DNA of 48,055 bases. Origin: Chara braunii (Eukaryota > Streptophyta > Charophyceae > Charales > Characeae). The position numbers and the translations under genes were made by a program. The stretch lies in NCBI GenBank assembly GCA_003427395.1, contig BFEA01000224.1, forward strand, positions 565,426 to 613,480. Reading direction: 5' to 3'. The notes below the pieces were generated by a model. It made no database searches. It saw nothing but the letters and a program-made list of their open reading frames with translations, and was not told the origin of the DNA. This document shows positions 1 to 9,561 of this stretch, in pieces; position 1 is the first letter of the stretch; the number at the start of each line of letters is the position of its first letter.

Positions 1-173
1 TTTCCATTTTCAATTCGAACAGCCTGGTTAGGGCCATTTATTTCTATTCTCAAGTCGAACAACCTGGTTAGGGTCATTCCTTTCCATTCTCAAGTCGAAC
101 AGCCTGGTTAGGGTCATTCCTTTCCATTCTCAAGTCGAACAATCTGGTTAGGGTCATTCCTTTCCATTCTCAA
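1..173. repeat. 40-bp tandem repeat, about 4.3 copies
   Basis: Four consecutive 40-bp units begin at 1, 41, 81 and 121, each with the core AACCTGGTTAGGG or a one-base variant. A fifth unit starts at 161 and is cut off at 173, where unrelated sequence begins. The array probably continues left of the window. Confidence 0.95.
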
Positions 174-376
174 TGTTAGTGCCCGAGGGGGTGGGCCTCG
201 AGGTTATGGATCCCATTTTTCTCTTGAAGGTTAGAAGGTGGCCATCTCATCTCAGTTTTATTTTGCGTGCTGTTCCCTTTTTTCCATTTCTTTTAGTAAT
301 GTACTATCCATGCGTACATCCGACTTAGCGTTTAATACTCGAGTTGGGGCTCGCGACCCCAAGCAGCACTAACCCA
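174..376 (-). mobile_element. possible LTR or solo-LTR remnant
   Basis: Sequence starting exactly where the 40-bp array breaks off begins TGTTAGTGC and ends GCACTAACCCA, so it has TG...CA ends with 8-9 bp near-inverted termini over about 203 bp. On the minus strand it lies downstream of the gag-protease relic, where a 3' LTR would be. No matching second LTR, primer-binding site or target duplication was found, so this is only a candidate. Confidence 0.3.
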
Positions 377-875
377 CCCGACCATCCATAACAAAAGACA
401 GGGGCGCCCCTTCCATTTTCACTTTTCTTGATCACTCAGGTTTCGGCTATTCTCAGACTCATTCATGACTCAGTTGGATTAGGCTCCTAGGGAAGGAGTG
501 TTCTTCACGCCCCTTAACCCATAGGTTCCCTAACCTCTCTTGACCAACATTCACTGCCTTGCTTTGCTCGTCAATCTGTACTCAAAATTTCTTTCCTCAA
601 AAAGCACAATCCTCATTTCATCCAAATTTCACAATACACCCTTCCCAACTGGTGTCATCCCATGCCCCATGTCCTTGTCTTGTGTACCCACTTTCGAAGG
701 TAGCTCATCCAAAAGTAGCATCAATATGTTATCTTCTAATCTTATCACAACATAGTCTTAGCTGACTCTTCCATCACTCATTCTTTGCAGGCTTACTCAT
801 ACCATACACATTCTGCTCCAATGTTTCGCAATTGAGAAATAAAACCAGGATTTTTGCCCAACACTCAATCAACCT
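377..875. other. stretch without recognised gene
   Basis: Pyrimidine-rich on the plus strand like its neighbours. Short open frames at 540-765 have no recognisable motif. Nothing else seen. Confidence 0.5.
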
Positions 876-1553
876 CTAATGCCTATTGCTGTCCTGTGCC
901 TTGACTTGCTCGTTTCTTGGTCCACCCTGTTCCTCAGCTAGTTGTCTAACCCCCAGACCGAAGGTCTTGATTTCTCTCCTTATCCTTACAATTTTTCGTA
1001 ACTCTGCCTCACTAAAAAAATCCGGTGGTGTGGCTTTCACCCCTGCCCTTGCGAGTTCCCGAGTCTTGGCAATCCATTCGTGCCTGATCACATTGGTCCA
1101 CTGCCGAAACCAATGACTCGGTGTTGGTCCAAACTCGTCCTCCCATCTGAAAGCCCCATCGCCCGGCTGGTGCATCGGAGGCCGCCCCTCTTTCCTAGGC
1201 TTGGAGATCTCATCCCTTTCATCCCCGCTGCTGATTTCTATGACTTATTGTACATCCTCCTCCTCGTCCTCCTCGCCTTGTGTCTGTATGGGGCTATACC
1301 CACCTGCAAGGTTCTTCGGATCATAGGTAAAAGGAGTCTCTGTCCCCGTCCCATACCCCTCACAACTGTCGTGGCCGCTTCCTCCTTCAAGCGGGTTTTC
1401 CCTTCTTTCCTCACCCTCCTTATGTTCGTCGCGCATGTCTTGACCCCTCTCGCTTTCCCCATGCCAAGTCTCACGTCGCTTGCCCTTGTTGACTCCTTCC
1501 TCGTCAGAGACTTGAACCTTATCTCCCACCTCTGCATTGCCTCCTTCGTCCAC
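876..1553 (-). pseudogene. unrecognised acidic-to-basic protein fragment, one internal stop
   Basis: One minus-strand frame runs from about 1553 to 876, broken only by a TAA at 1245-1247. The first half is acidic and low in complexity (EGEEDEEEDV near the stop). The second half is helical and charged, with WFRQWTNVIRHEWIAKTREL and ELRKIVRIRREIK. I do not recognise the family. It follows the gag-protease relic on the same strand, so it may be the 3' part of that retroelement or an unrelated insertion; no RT, RNase H or integrase motif is visible. An overlapping frame at 1519-1935 is basic and repetitive and is probably not coding. Confidence 0.35.
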
Positions 1554-2283
1554 TTCTGCCTCTTCCTTCCCTGTCAGACGAGATTTTTATACCTTCTCCC
1601 TTGGGAAGGGGTGAGGGTTTCCTACACAAGCATTTCCTTTCACCCCTACCTAGCACTGGCCCGCCCATGAGTCCTATGTACAACTTTCTCTTTGCCGCCC
1701 TCCTCCCTTGGCTCGGTCCTGCTTCCTCCCCTCCGGTACGCCCGTTGATCGCCCCGCTGTCGTTCTCGTTGGCGAATTCTATTTTTTTATTTTTTTTCGT
1801 TTTTCTCCTAGGTCCTGTATAACAGAACAACAGCCGTAATACCCTGCATACACACATTCCCCCCCAGTCCGGTAGACAGCTCCCTTTTCCCAAGAATGCC
1901 CCCAGTATCCTTCGCATCATGCGCTTTTTATACATTTCCTTCCCTTATGCAAAAACGTCGTTTGTGAAGATCCCATTTTTTTCCCGTAAAAAACTATGGT
2001 ACAATGCCCCAAACATCACTTCCCGTCGTCGCACGAGCCAGATATTGCAAACCCCCAAGTCATGCTGCCCTTCAACCTCAGTCAGTCCAAGCCGTTGCCC
2101 TTCTTTCTCGGATCACTCAAAGGACCTCTTCCTCTTTATCCATAGCCTCTTCCTTTGATGTCTCTAGCAGGATCGAGACTGGTTTTGCTTTCTTCCCTAC
2201 CGGTTTGTACTTTTGACTACTTCCTTCCAGGATCTTTCTCCTAAGAAATGAACAGTCGGAATCGCCCCCGTCGCCTCTACGAC

Positions 2284-3825
2284 TCATGGTTGAATACTAA
2301 CTAGTTTCTCATTCAGGCAATATCCCTTTTGCACCTCTCTCTCGAACTTGGCCAAGGCCGCCGAATCCACTCCTACCTTGTGGTATCTGAGGGCCTTGAT
2401 GAGTTGTAATAGATCGGGGATCTCGAGTGCGATTTCTGGCACGTCTATGCGTACTTCTTTCCGTTTGGGCAGGCTAGCACCAAGTTCGACCTCTGTCTCC
2501 TTTTCCGCTACCATAATACCTAGGACTTCGTTCTCTTACCTCCTCTTCTTCTGGGGCAAACCCATCTTGATCCACTTTTTCTTGTTGAATGCTTCCTCAA
2601 TCATGATTTCTACCCTTTCTCTCATACCCTCCATCCGTGCGAAAGCCCCTTTTCGCGTGCTATCCTCGAACATCGGCGACCATGTTGCCAATTTCCCCTT
2701 CAGGGGGTCTCCTCCCGTTCCAAGGAGTCGGAGGAGCTTTCGTCGGCCGGTCACAGGGTCCTCTATGTCTACCATGTATGAGCCATCGTGCAAGTGCATG
2801 CCTATCATCTCCACGTTCGCGAACCACGGTCTTTCGAGGATTATGTCGTGGTCCATTTCCTCCATTACGGTCATCCGTTGAAACGACCAGATCAATTCCA
2901 TGACCCCTGCCTTCACAGCACACTTCGTGACGTACCCAGCGAACGGGATTTCCCCGCCAGCTCCCCGGATGCTCCCTGTTACTTCCTTGTTTACCGTACA
3001 TTCTGTGATCGTTGCGAAATCTCTTCTTATGAGAGTGATTTCTGCTCCCCCGTCCACTAATGCGTCGGTATGATGGCTCCCGATCTGGATTTTCAGTTTT
3101 CCTACGGGCAGTGCATGAAAGCTAAGCTTCGTCCCGGGTGGTGATCTCATGACTTCGCCGCCCTCTCGGTCAGGCAAGCTCAAACAAATGTCTGCAAAGT
3201 TTTTTTCGACATCCTCCAAGTCTCCGTGACTTCTCTGAAGGTTAACCACTTCTTGCGGAGCTTCCTTCTCCCTCTCCCGTTCTGGTAATTCGGGGTTGTC
3301 GCCTATTTCTACTCGCCTCCGAGTCCACAGTTGTCTGAGCCCCTTGAGCAACCTAGGGCTAGCCTACAGCATGGTTTGAAAAGACACCGACACCATGGTT
3401 CCTAGTAACTTGCTAATGGTGTCGTCAAGCTCAGGCAAGGTCAAGATCGGGATTTGATACCGAAACTTCTTCTTAGCGGCGATAACTTTGTCCGCAGGCT
3501 CCTCTTCCCTAGGCTTCCCATAGACTTTCGCTGGTTCCTCGGCCTCAGGCTCTGCCTGGGGTTCCCAGCTTCCGGCGACCTCCTCCATAATGGTGTCGCG
3601 ATTAATCCTTCTCCCGGACGTTCCCAGTAGAGTGGTTGCGTTCACCCTATCACGTCCGTCGCTTTCCAAAATAAAGTTGGCCTGCGGCCCGAGCCCCCGG
3701 AGTTGATCCCAGATGATCTCGCCCACAGGTTCGGCTTCTACGACTGTTATTTCTAACTTGTTGAGCATGATGATGGCTCGCCCCATCCCTCCTGGCGAGT
3801 TCCAGTTCACCCGTTCCCCCTGTGG
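2284..3825 (-). pseudogene. retropepsin-like aspartic protease region of gag-pol
   Basis: Continues the gag frame (VNWNSPGGM near 3810) through an acidic linker, a TAG at 3364 and then about 270 residues ending at TAA 2536. The aspartic protease core is clear: KLKIQIGSHHTDALVDGGAE carries the catalytic loop as D-G-G-A, followed by ITLIRRDF. The C-terminal flap partner is DHDIILERPWF, matching the usual ILGxPW motif with E for G. A further 70 residues (2514-2284) and a shifted fragment starting MSRRGDGG (2287-2117) are the post-protease linker that normally leads into reverse transcriptase, which is missing. The retropepsin call is strong; activity is very unlikely. Confidence 0.75.
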
Positions 3826-5453
3826 TCAAAATATCTCCCCCTTTAATGACCTGGTACACCTCCTTTTCAGTATGTCATAGTTGAGCTTTGGACATGATCG
3901 CACAAAATGCGCTATTGCGGTACAGTATTTGCATTGTTTGTTGATGGGATCTCTCCGTCCGTATCCACGATTGGCTACCCCTCGCGGAACTACTGCTTCC
4001 TGGGCGGGAGGGGGGAACAGGATACTTGTTCCTGCATAACTAGTAGCGCGCTCTCCATCCTTTCAATCTTGTTATCGGCTTCGTGCACTCGTTCGTGTAG
4101 GCTTTCAATCCCCTTTTTTACCTTGTCGCCCGTCCTACTCATCAAGTCTATGACCTCCCCTTCCTTGAGCAAGGCCAACGTGTCTGTTACTACCGTTTTC
4201 TAAGCCAGATCTGTTACTGTGTTAAAATCAACATTCCGCGTGTTTAAGAACTTGCTCGTCTGTTGGTAATCTGACAGGATCTTGTCTTTGTCGAACTCGG
4301 AGAACTGCCTGAGGAAATACTTGCTCTTTATCCGGTCCGTGATCCCGGGGATCCTTAGTGCTACCAAAGTAAACTCCCGTAGGAAGTCATTGTACGTTGC
4401 GAACTTCTTCCTCTCGACTGCCGCTAAATCGGTCTCTGTTGCCATCTTCTCTGCTGCCAAATATTTTGTCATCATCATATCTCGGGTTTCTTTCCAAGAC
4501 CGGCTTGCGGCCACAATGACCATTATGTCCCGTCCTAAGCTCAAAGACACATGCTGCCCCAGGTGGTCCATCTTCTCTTCTTCGGTCCATTTCAACAACG
4601 CAGCTAGATTCTCGTACTCTATCAGAAATTCCGTGATGTTTGCCCCATCAAACATCAACTTTTTCTTAGCATCCGCTAGGTAGCTTTGATTTTTGTTTAG
4701 TGCTCGCGCGAGGGACGATACTATCTTCTTAAGGCCGCCCTTGGAGCTGCTGGCCTCGCCTGCCATACTGTTATCCGGACTTTCCTTGCTGGCTGTCTGT
4801 CCCTCCCTAGTTTTTATAGTTCCTTCCGGGTCAAACCATCCCAACACTCTTTCCCTAAGGCTCCAAAGTCCTTCGCATCCTCGTGCTATTGCTCGTGTGA
4901 TCGGCAGGCGGCTAGCCCTACTATCCATGGCTGGCGGAGTCGTAGCCTTTTCTGCTTCCATCCCCGGAGAGTTATCTCTCTCTTTCCTTCTCTTGCTCGG
5001 CGTTCCCCCACGGTCACTACCTTTATCCCCTTGTCCAGTCCCACCTTGGTTGGTTTTCCGTTCATCCCGGGGTTCCTCCTGCAAAGGATCTTCTTCGTCC
5101 CCAGTCATCATTTCCTCAATCAATCTTGCCTTGTATTCCGCGGTCCTCTTTTCTATCTCGGCTAGTTTGCGCCTCGTATCCGTGACCCTTACTTTCTTAG
5201 GCATGGCTTCTTCTTAGTTTCGGGGGCTTGTCTTATCCTTATTTCTGCCTTCCTTGGTCCCCTTTGTCCCTTGCCTACTTCCCGCGGCTTTCCCCGAGCT
5301 TTCTCCTGTAGAGATTTCCTTCCGGTTCCCTTTGGTACCATCCGGATTTATCAATTCTCTGTCCTTCTGCCCCCCTTCGCTTTGTGCGGCACTGCCTCCT
5401 AAGCCTGGTTCTCCTTCACTCTTACGGTTATATGTCTCCTCCTCCGTTGTCAT
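3826..5453 (-). pseudogene. retroviral-type gag polyprotein (capsid and CCHC nucleocapsid)
   Basis: The N-terminus (MTTEEETYNRKSEGE...) is hydrophilic and low in complexity, and is separated by TAA 5214-5216 from the segment starting MPKKVRVTD at 5204. A helical capsid-like domain follows (about 4700-4250), with LTLVALRIPGITDRIKSKYF-type sequence typical of retrotransposon gag. A TAG at 4200 precedes a heptad-like helix (HERVHEADNKIERMESALL). After a frameshift an exact CX2CX4HX4C knuckle, CKYCTAIAHFVRSC, lies at 3933-3892 and would bind the RNA genome. The frame reaches TGA 3826-3828, then continues in the same frame into the protease region, so gag and protease were probably one ORF. Six lesions make it a pseudogene. 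Confidence 0.75.
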
Positions 5454-5920
5454 TTTGCCTAGTTCTGCATAAGCCAAAAAATTCCCAGGACACACGCAAT
5501 GCGAAGTATTTAGGTTCCCTAGGTTCCCAGCTCTGTTGGCTTATCTTTATAGCCTCCTTTCCTATCCCCGTTTCCTGATTGCCCTTCCTTAAGGGGGAGC
5601 CATGACTGACCCTGCCGCCCAGCCGAGCTTTGAACGTGTCTGGGTTTCCGTTATCACAAGCTCGTTTGTAGTGCCCTTGTCCCGTCAGCCGATGCGAGGG
5701 AGTCCGGGTTAGGCATCCTGCTAGGGGAAGTCTTCCCGAGCAGCGTTTCCCATTTTTGACCTTCAGGGTTATGGTCAATCATTAGGAGTCTACCCCCCCT
5801 TATTTGTTTTTCTAGTGGGTTTTAGCCATCCAGGTCCGAGGCCCCTTTCTTATTTTCATCGGCGAACTTCCGTACACAGCGAACTATACTCGATCTGCCC
5901 TATTGACCTGCCTGCGGATG
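5454..5920. other. spacer between gag and module array
   Basis: Open minus-strand stretches at 5428-5778 show no recognised motif. TTTTTTGGCTTATGCAG ends about 11 bases upstream of the gag ATG and resembles a splice acceptor or a leader; this is weak. Confidence 0.3.
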
Positions 5921-6589
5921 CTAGTCCCGCTCTCGCCCTCGCGGCTCTTCTGGTTCGGTAGGCTCCTCGAATAGTTGAGCCACCCCCGTTAGATAACTCT
6001 CCCCTATCTCGATTTCCCTTTGGATTATGCATTCGCACCTCGTCCAGTCTAGCCGGGGCGCACAAAACATCAGGATGTGGATGACTTCTAGTAATTCGTG
6101 GGCCCTGTTTCCCCAGAACGGCCCATGCTCCATAGCGACATCGTAGAACATCCCAATGGTAGGGGAGGGAAAGTGGCCTGCCCAGACTATCGCTGAGTCT
6201 GCTAGCTCCCTCGCCCTCGCGAGGCTTCCGAAGACGAGGTCTATAATAAAACGGGGCACTCGGCATCTCAGCGGTGTGGTTGGTGCCCTGAACTCCCTCC
6301 AACCTCCCATTTCCACTCGGGTAAGTAAGCCCACATTCCTTCTTCCCCTGACCGATTGTCCTATCCGGGTCAACGTCCGGGCGGCCCTTCGAAAGACCGG
6401 TGCCAGCTCGTGACCTTGTGCTATCTCTACCCCCCACGAGTGTCAGCCAATCCCAGACACATACATGGTCCCGGTAACTTCCAGATTCGAAAACAGACCG
6501 TCTCCGGGTCCTCGGTGGAGTCTCATCCCTGTCCATCGACATTCTACCAACATGAAGGCGGCTTATCTTCCCAAAGTCACGGCCGCCAT
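5921..6589 (-). pseudogene. array module copy 4 (unknown protein family M)
   Basis: One minus-strand frame from ATG 6589 to the stop at 5921, about 220 residues with two internal stops (TAA and TGA in the first third). The diagnostic C-terminal half is intact: a hydrophobic start CRVPRFIIDLVFGS, the block MEHGPFWGNRAHELLEVI, and the ending IGESYLTGVAQLFEEP with an acidic/proline tail. These blocks align with the three other copies upstream. The family is not recognised; the N-terminal half appears strand-rich and the C-terminal half helical. It lies nearest to gag, 0.47 kb upstream of its ATG, and could be a 5' accessory gene of that retroelement or an independent tandem family. Confidence 0.6.
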
Positions 6590-6830
6590 TCTATGTCGAA
6601 CCCCCCATAGGTAGAACTCAACGGGAGGGATACTTCCCATCGTCCATCGTTGTTCCAGGGCGGCCCAGGATACCGGGGCTGGCATTCCGTTCGCTCACGT
6701 CTTGCTGCCATTGTTACCTTTGTGATTCCCTGCATTGTCCACATAGAAAGGGTTATAGCCAATCTTCAGAATCCGCCCACCTACTGCCTCCCTTGCCCTT
6801 TGTGTTTTCATTTCACTTTTCTAGTCCCAA

Positions 6831-7610
6831 CTATCTCTCTATACCCTCGGGAGCAGTAGCCTCCTCTGGCTGTTTGTGCAGCCGGTAGAGATCATCTATG
6901 TAGGTCGCGCCCCGGCCTACCTCTCGCCGGAAGACTCTCCACATAGTCTCATCACTTATTTTTGGGACTCCTGACCTAGTATTTACCGCTGCTCGTAGAA
7001 TGCAAAGCACCTCATGCCCTTGTTCATCCCCAAAAGGCCCCATCTCTGGGAAGACCCGATAGTATTCTCGATACATTAGTGCTTCGTCAAAATTTAGCCT
7101 AGTTACAACAATCACCGCCTGCTCCACTCGTTCTATGCCACCCATTTGTCTTAGCAGGAAGGGTGGTAGACTCATCCGTATGACCTCATTTGGCAGCTCG
7201 AAAACCCCGGTCGTGGCGACTTTTACCTCCGCCATTACGTCATCTTGTTCCGAGTCTGCAAACTTAAACCCCTCCCGCCAGGTTATTTGCCATGCCCCTT
7301 CGAACATTCACACGGGGTCATCCCCGGAAGCCAAAGCAATCCCAAAGGTCCGCCATCCCTCTCCCGACAGGTGTAAGGATCTCGTCGCATGTACACGCCC
7401 TGGGCGGTTCAAGTCTACGCCCCCGAACTCCCCTCTCGCACGCCATTCCAGCTCCACTACTAGGTACACCGTATCTTCCACCAACTCCACCCCCACCCAG
7501 TCGATTACCGGATTGCCTACCGTATTTCTTGCCGGCAAGATTATTTCGACCCTGCCTTCTGGTATTCTTGGTGGCAGGATCCCATGAGGTCTATCCTCCC
7601 AGAACGTCAT
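6831..7610 (-). pseudogene. array module copy 3 (unknown protein family M)
   Basis: The best-preserved copy: ATG 7610 to the stop at 6831, about 259 codons, broken only by one in-frame TGA at 7308-7310 immediately before an ATG. The N-terminal half begins MTFWEDRPHG and contains VIDWVGVELVEDTVYLVV. The C-terminal half has MSLPPFLLRQMGG, the block FPEMGPFGDEQGHEVLCIL and the ending GRGATYIDDLYRLHKQPEE. The single TGA may come from CGA by deamination, which would make this the most recently functional copy. Function unknown. Confidence 0.65.
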
Positions 7611-7930
7611 TCACCGGGCCATCTCGCAATGTATCCTTTCCTGCTTTCTTAGTCCGATTGCTGCACCCACCGAGATTCCATGCTTTTCGTGTTTTAGTCT
7701 TTCAGCCTTCCCTACTTATCGTACACTGGTTCTTAACGCTATCCACGACTCATACACATACAATTCTACCCCTGCCCCCTTTTTCCGGTTGCTTCCACTT
7801 CCCGCTTGTTTCGATCCTTATGTACCATCTACGGCCTAATGTGCACACTCTCTTTCTTATGTTACACCTCAATTCACAAGCACCCTCCACACTCAGGCCT
7901 TTTTCGCGGTGATCGATCCCTTGTCCTCGT

Positions 7931-8611
7931 TTAGTCGAACCACAACACCTCAAATAATTTAGAGACATCGTCTACGTAGGAGGGTGCGGTCGCCGCCTCC
8001 TGGCTAACTATGGCGTCCCAAGACTCCACCTCTACCTCTAGGCGGTCATACCTCCTTATTCTTAGGACGATGATGACTTCCTCGACTTTATCTCCGTAGA
8101 AGGGCCCATATTTCAATGAGAGCCTATAAAACTCCTCAGTCAGTCAGGCACATTCTATATGCACCTTTCTCATGGAGTCGAGTACTTCAAAAATGTGTTC
8201 AAACCCTCCAAACCACTCGGCTATGAACTCTGGTACCTAAGCCGTTATCCGTAGACTTAGAGGCTTAAGTTCCTTTCATCCTCCCATCACAACTTTGCTA
8301 CTGACTTCGTCTCACCCCTCGTTGGCGAACCACTTGCCTTCTTTTCGGGTTCGGGCCTCTGCATCCCCTAGAAGCCACATCGGGTGCTGTCCCATTGCTA
8401 ACATAGTGCAAAACAGGTGTCATCCATCCTCGGAAATGACAATCGTTCCGACTGACTCTACCTTGCCTTCTGCTATATAATCCCAACCTTCCTTTCCCCT
8501 TATCGGGTTCCAAATCCGCTCTATCTATACATATAACAAATCTCGGGCAACCTCAAACCCAATCCAGTCGCACGTGGTCCCTCTCCATCCGTTCCCTATT
8601 GGTATAGGCAT
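7931..8611 (-). pseudogene. array module copy 2 (unknown protein family M), six stops
   Basis: From ATG 8611 to the stop at 7931 the same frame is kept throughout, but six internal TAG/TGA codons interrupt it, the first at 8525-8527. Conserved anchors survive: CDWIGFEVARDLLYV (compare IDWVGVELVEDTVYL in copy 3), SLKYGPFYGDKVEEVIIVL, and APSYVDDVSKLFEV at the C-terminus. A stop-riddled frame without indels points to decay by base transitions rather than by rearrangement. Confidence 0.6.
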
Positions 8612-8749
8612 TTATATTCCTCCTCTGAGTCGCCGTTGTTCCCAACCTTTGAAGGTGTATTCCATCATCCTTTCTTCTCTAGTCATCTTTCCGTTTCCTG
8701 CACAATACAAGGTCACCCGTCCTTCCTAAGTTAAGTCACCCTACCCCTC

Positions 8750-9561
8750 TTAGAAGTCCCACTCCTCTATCTCTTCATCTTCATCTTCATCACTGAACTT
8801 GTCCTCCTCGTCATACACCAACTCCCTTACCCCATCTAGAAACTTCTCCCCTATTGCCACATTCCTGTAGACTATCCCCCAATGCACAACCTAGGGACAA
8901 AGATATTGTCTATGCCAAGGCAGTTTAGTATCTCGGCCAGCTCCTCCGCCCATTTCCCCTCGAACGGCCCCATCTCTACTGATAACCGAAAAAAATCTTG
9001 CGTAGCGCATTGGTATAGCCCGAGGTTCGTCATGGACTGGCATATTCGCACTAGCCTGCTCCGAGTTCCGAAAACCACATGCACTAGGAAGGGGGGCAGC
9101 ACACATCGCATGGTCCTTACGGGTCGCCTCATGCTTCCTCTGTCCCAAAGTTTCACCCGCACGTCTACCTTTTCCATTTTCATTTCCCTCCGTTGACATG
9201 CAGCCCACACAAACTTTGTTTCTGCCTTCCTAAACAACTCGACCGGCGTATTCTCGAGTGTCAACTCTGTGATTATAGCTTTCTCCCCATCTTGCGACAA
9301 GTAGACCCACCTTCGGGCTTCCACTGTCCCTCGGAATTCCAAATCCATTAAATTTTGTGACAACCTCGTCAAACTGATATTAGTCCATATTATTTCTATC
9401 CAAAGGAAAGCATCCTCTCCTTCCAGCATTACCGTTTGATATGCTGGTTCAAGGTCCACCCAAGTCCCATTTTCCGGGAGGACGACCGATACCCCATGCT
9501 TTACATCTACATGCATTTTCGGGCTGCTAGTATAGATTGGGGAAGGCAACCATCGCGCCAT
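8750..9561 (-). pseudogene. array module copy 1 (unknown protein family M), one frameshift
   Basis: ATG 9561 opens about 229 residues without a stop (MARWLPSPIY at the start), with NGTWVDLEPAYQTVMLEGED and LPPFLVHVVFGTRSRL followed by SVEMGPFEGKWAEELAEIL. The frame stops at 8872, but a one- or two-base shift near 8885 reopens the family ending, IVYRNVAIGEKFLDGVREL, followed by a strongly acidic tail (DEDEDEEIEEWDF) to TAA 8750-8752. The intact length would be about 270 residues. It is the farthest upstream copy; no fifth copy was seen to the right. Confidence 0.65.

Larger units (their letters stand above)
2117..5453 (-). mobile_element. decayed Ty3-like gag-protease retroelement lacking RT
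   Basis: A minus-strand polyprotein relic. Gag starts at ATG 5453; then follow a CCHC knuckle (3933-3892), a linker, a retropepsin (about 3150-2700) and a short post-protease segment that fades at 2117. The frame is constant except for shifts between 3990 and 3933 and at 2287, with stops at 5214, 4200, 3990, 3826, 3364 and 2536. No YxDD reverse transcriptase, RNase H or integrase follows, so it is either 3'-truncated or a gag-only, non-autonomous type. The fused gag-protease layout is typical of plant Ty3/Gypsy elements. Confidence 0.75.

Noticed and set aside
1-173. Telomere-like reading of the GGTTAGGG core in the 40-bp repeat
   Set aside because: GGTTAGGG occurs once per 40-bp unit, not as a contiguous short array, so it is not a telomere or clear interstitial telomeric tract.
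6156-6413. Plus-strand frames opposite the module array and gag-protease region
   Set aside because: Shadows of the minus-strand frames; no motifs and no conservation between array copies on that strand.
5856-6542. 228-residue frame overlapping module copy 4
   Set aside because: Longer than the chosen frame but out of phase with the conserved GPFxG and YLTGVAQLF blocks shared by the four copies.
9020-9045. CATATTCGCACTAG in module copy 1 resembling half of the 18-bp palindrome
   Set aside because: Only one arm is present and it lies within coding homology; treated as chance.
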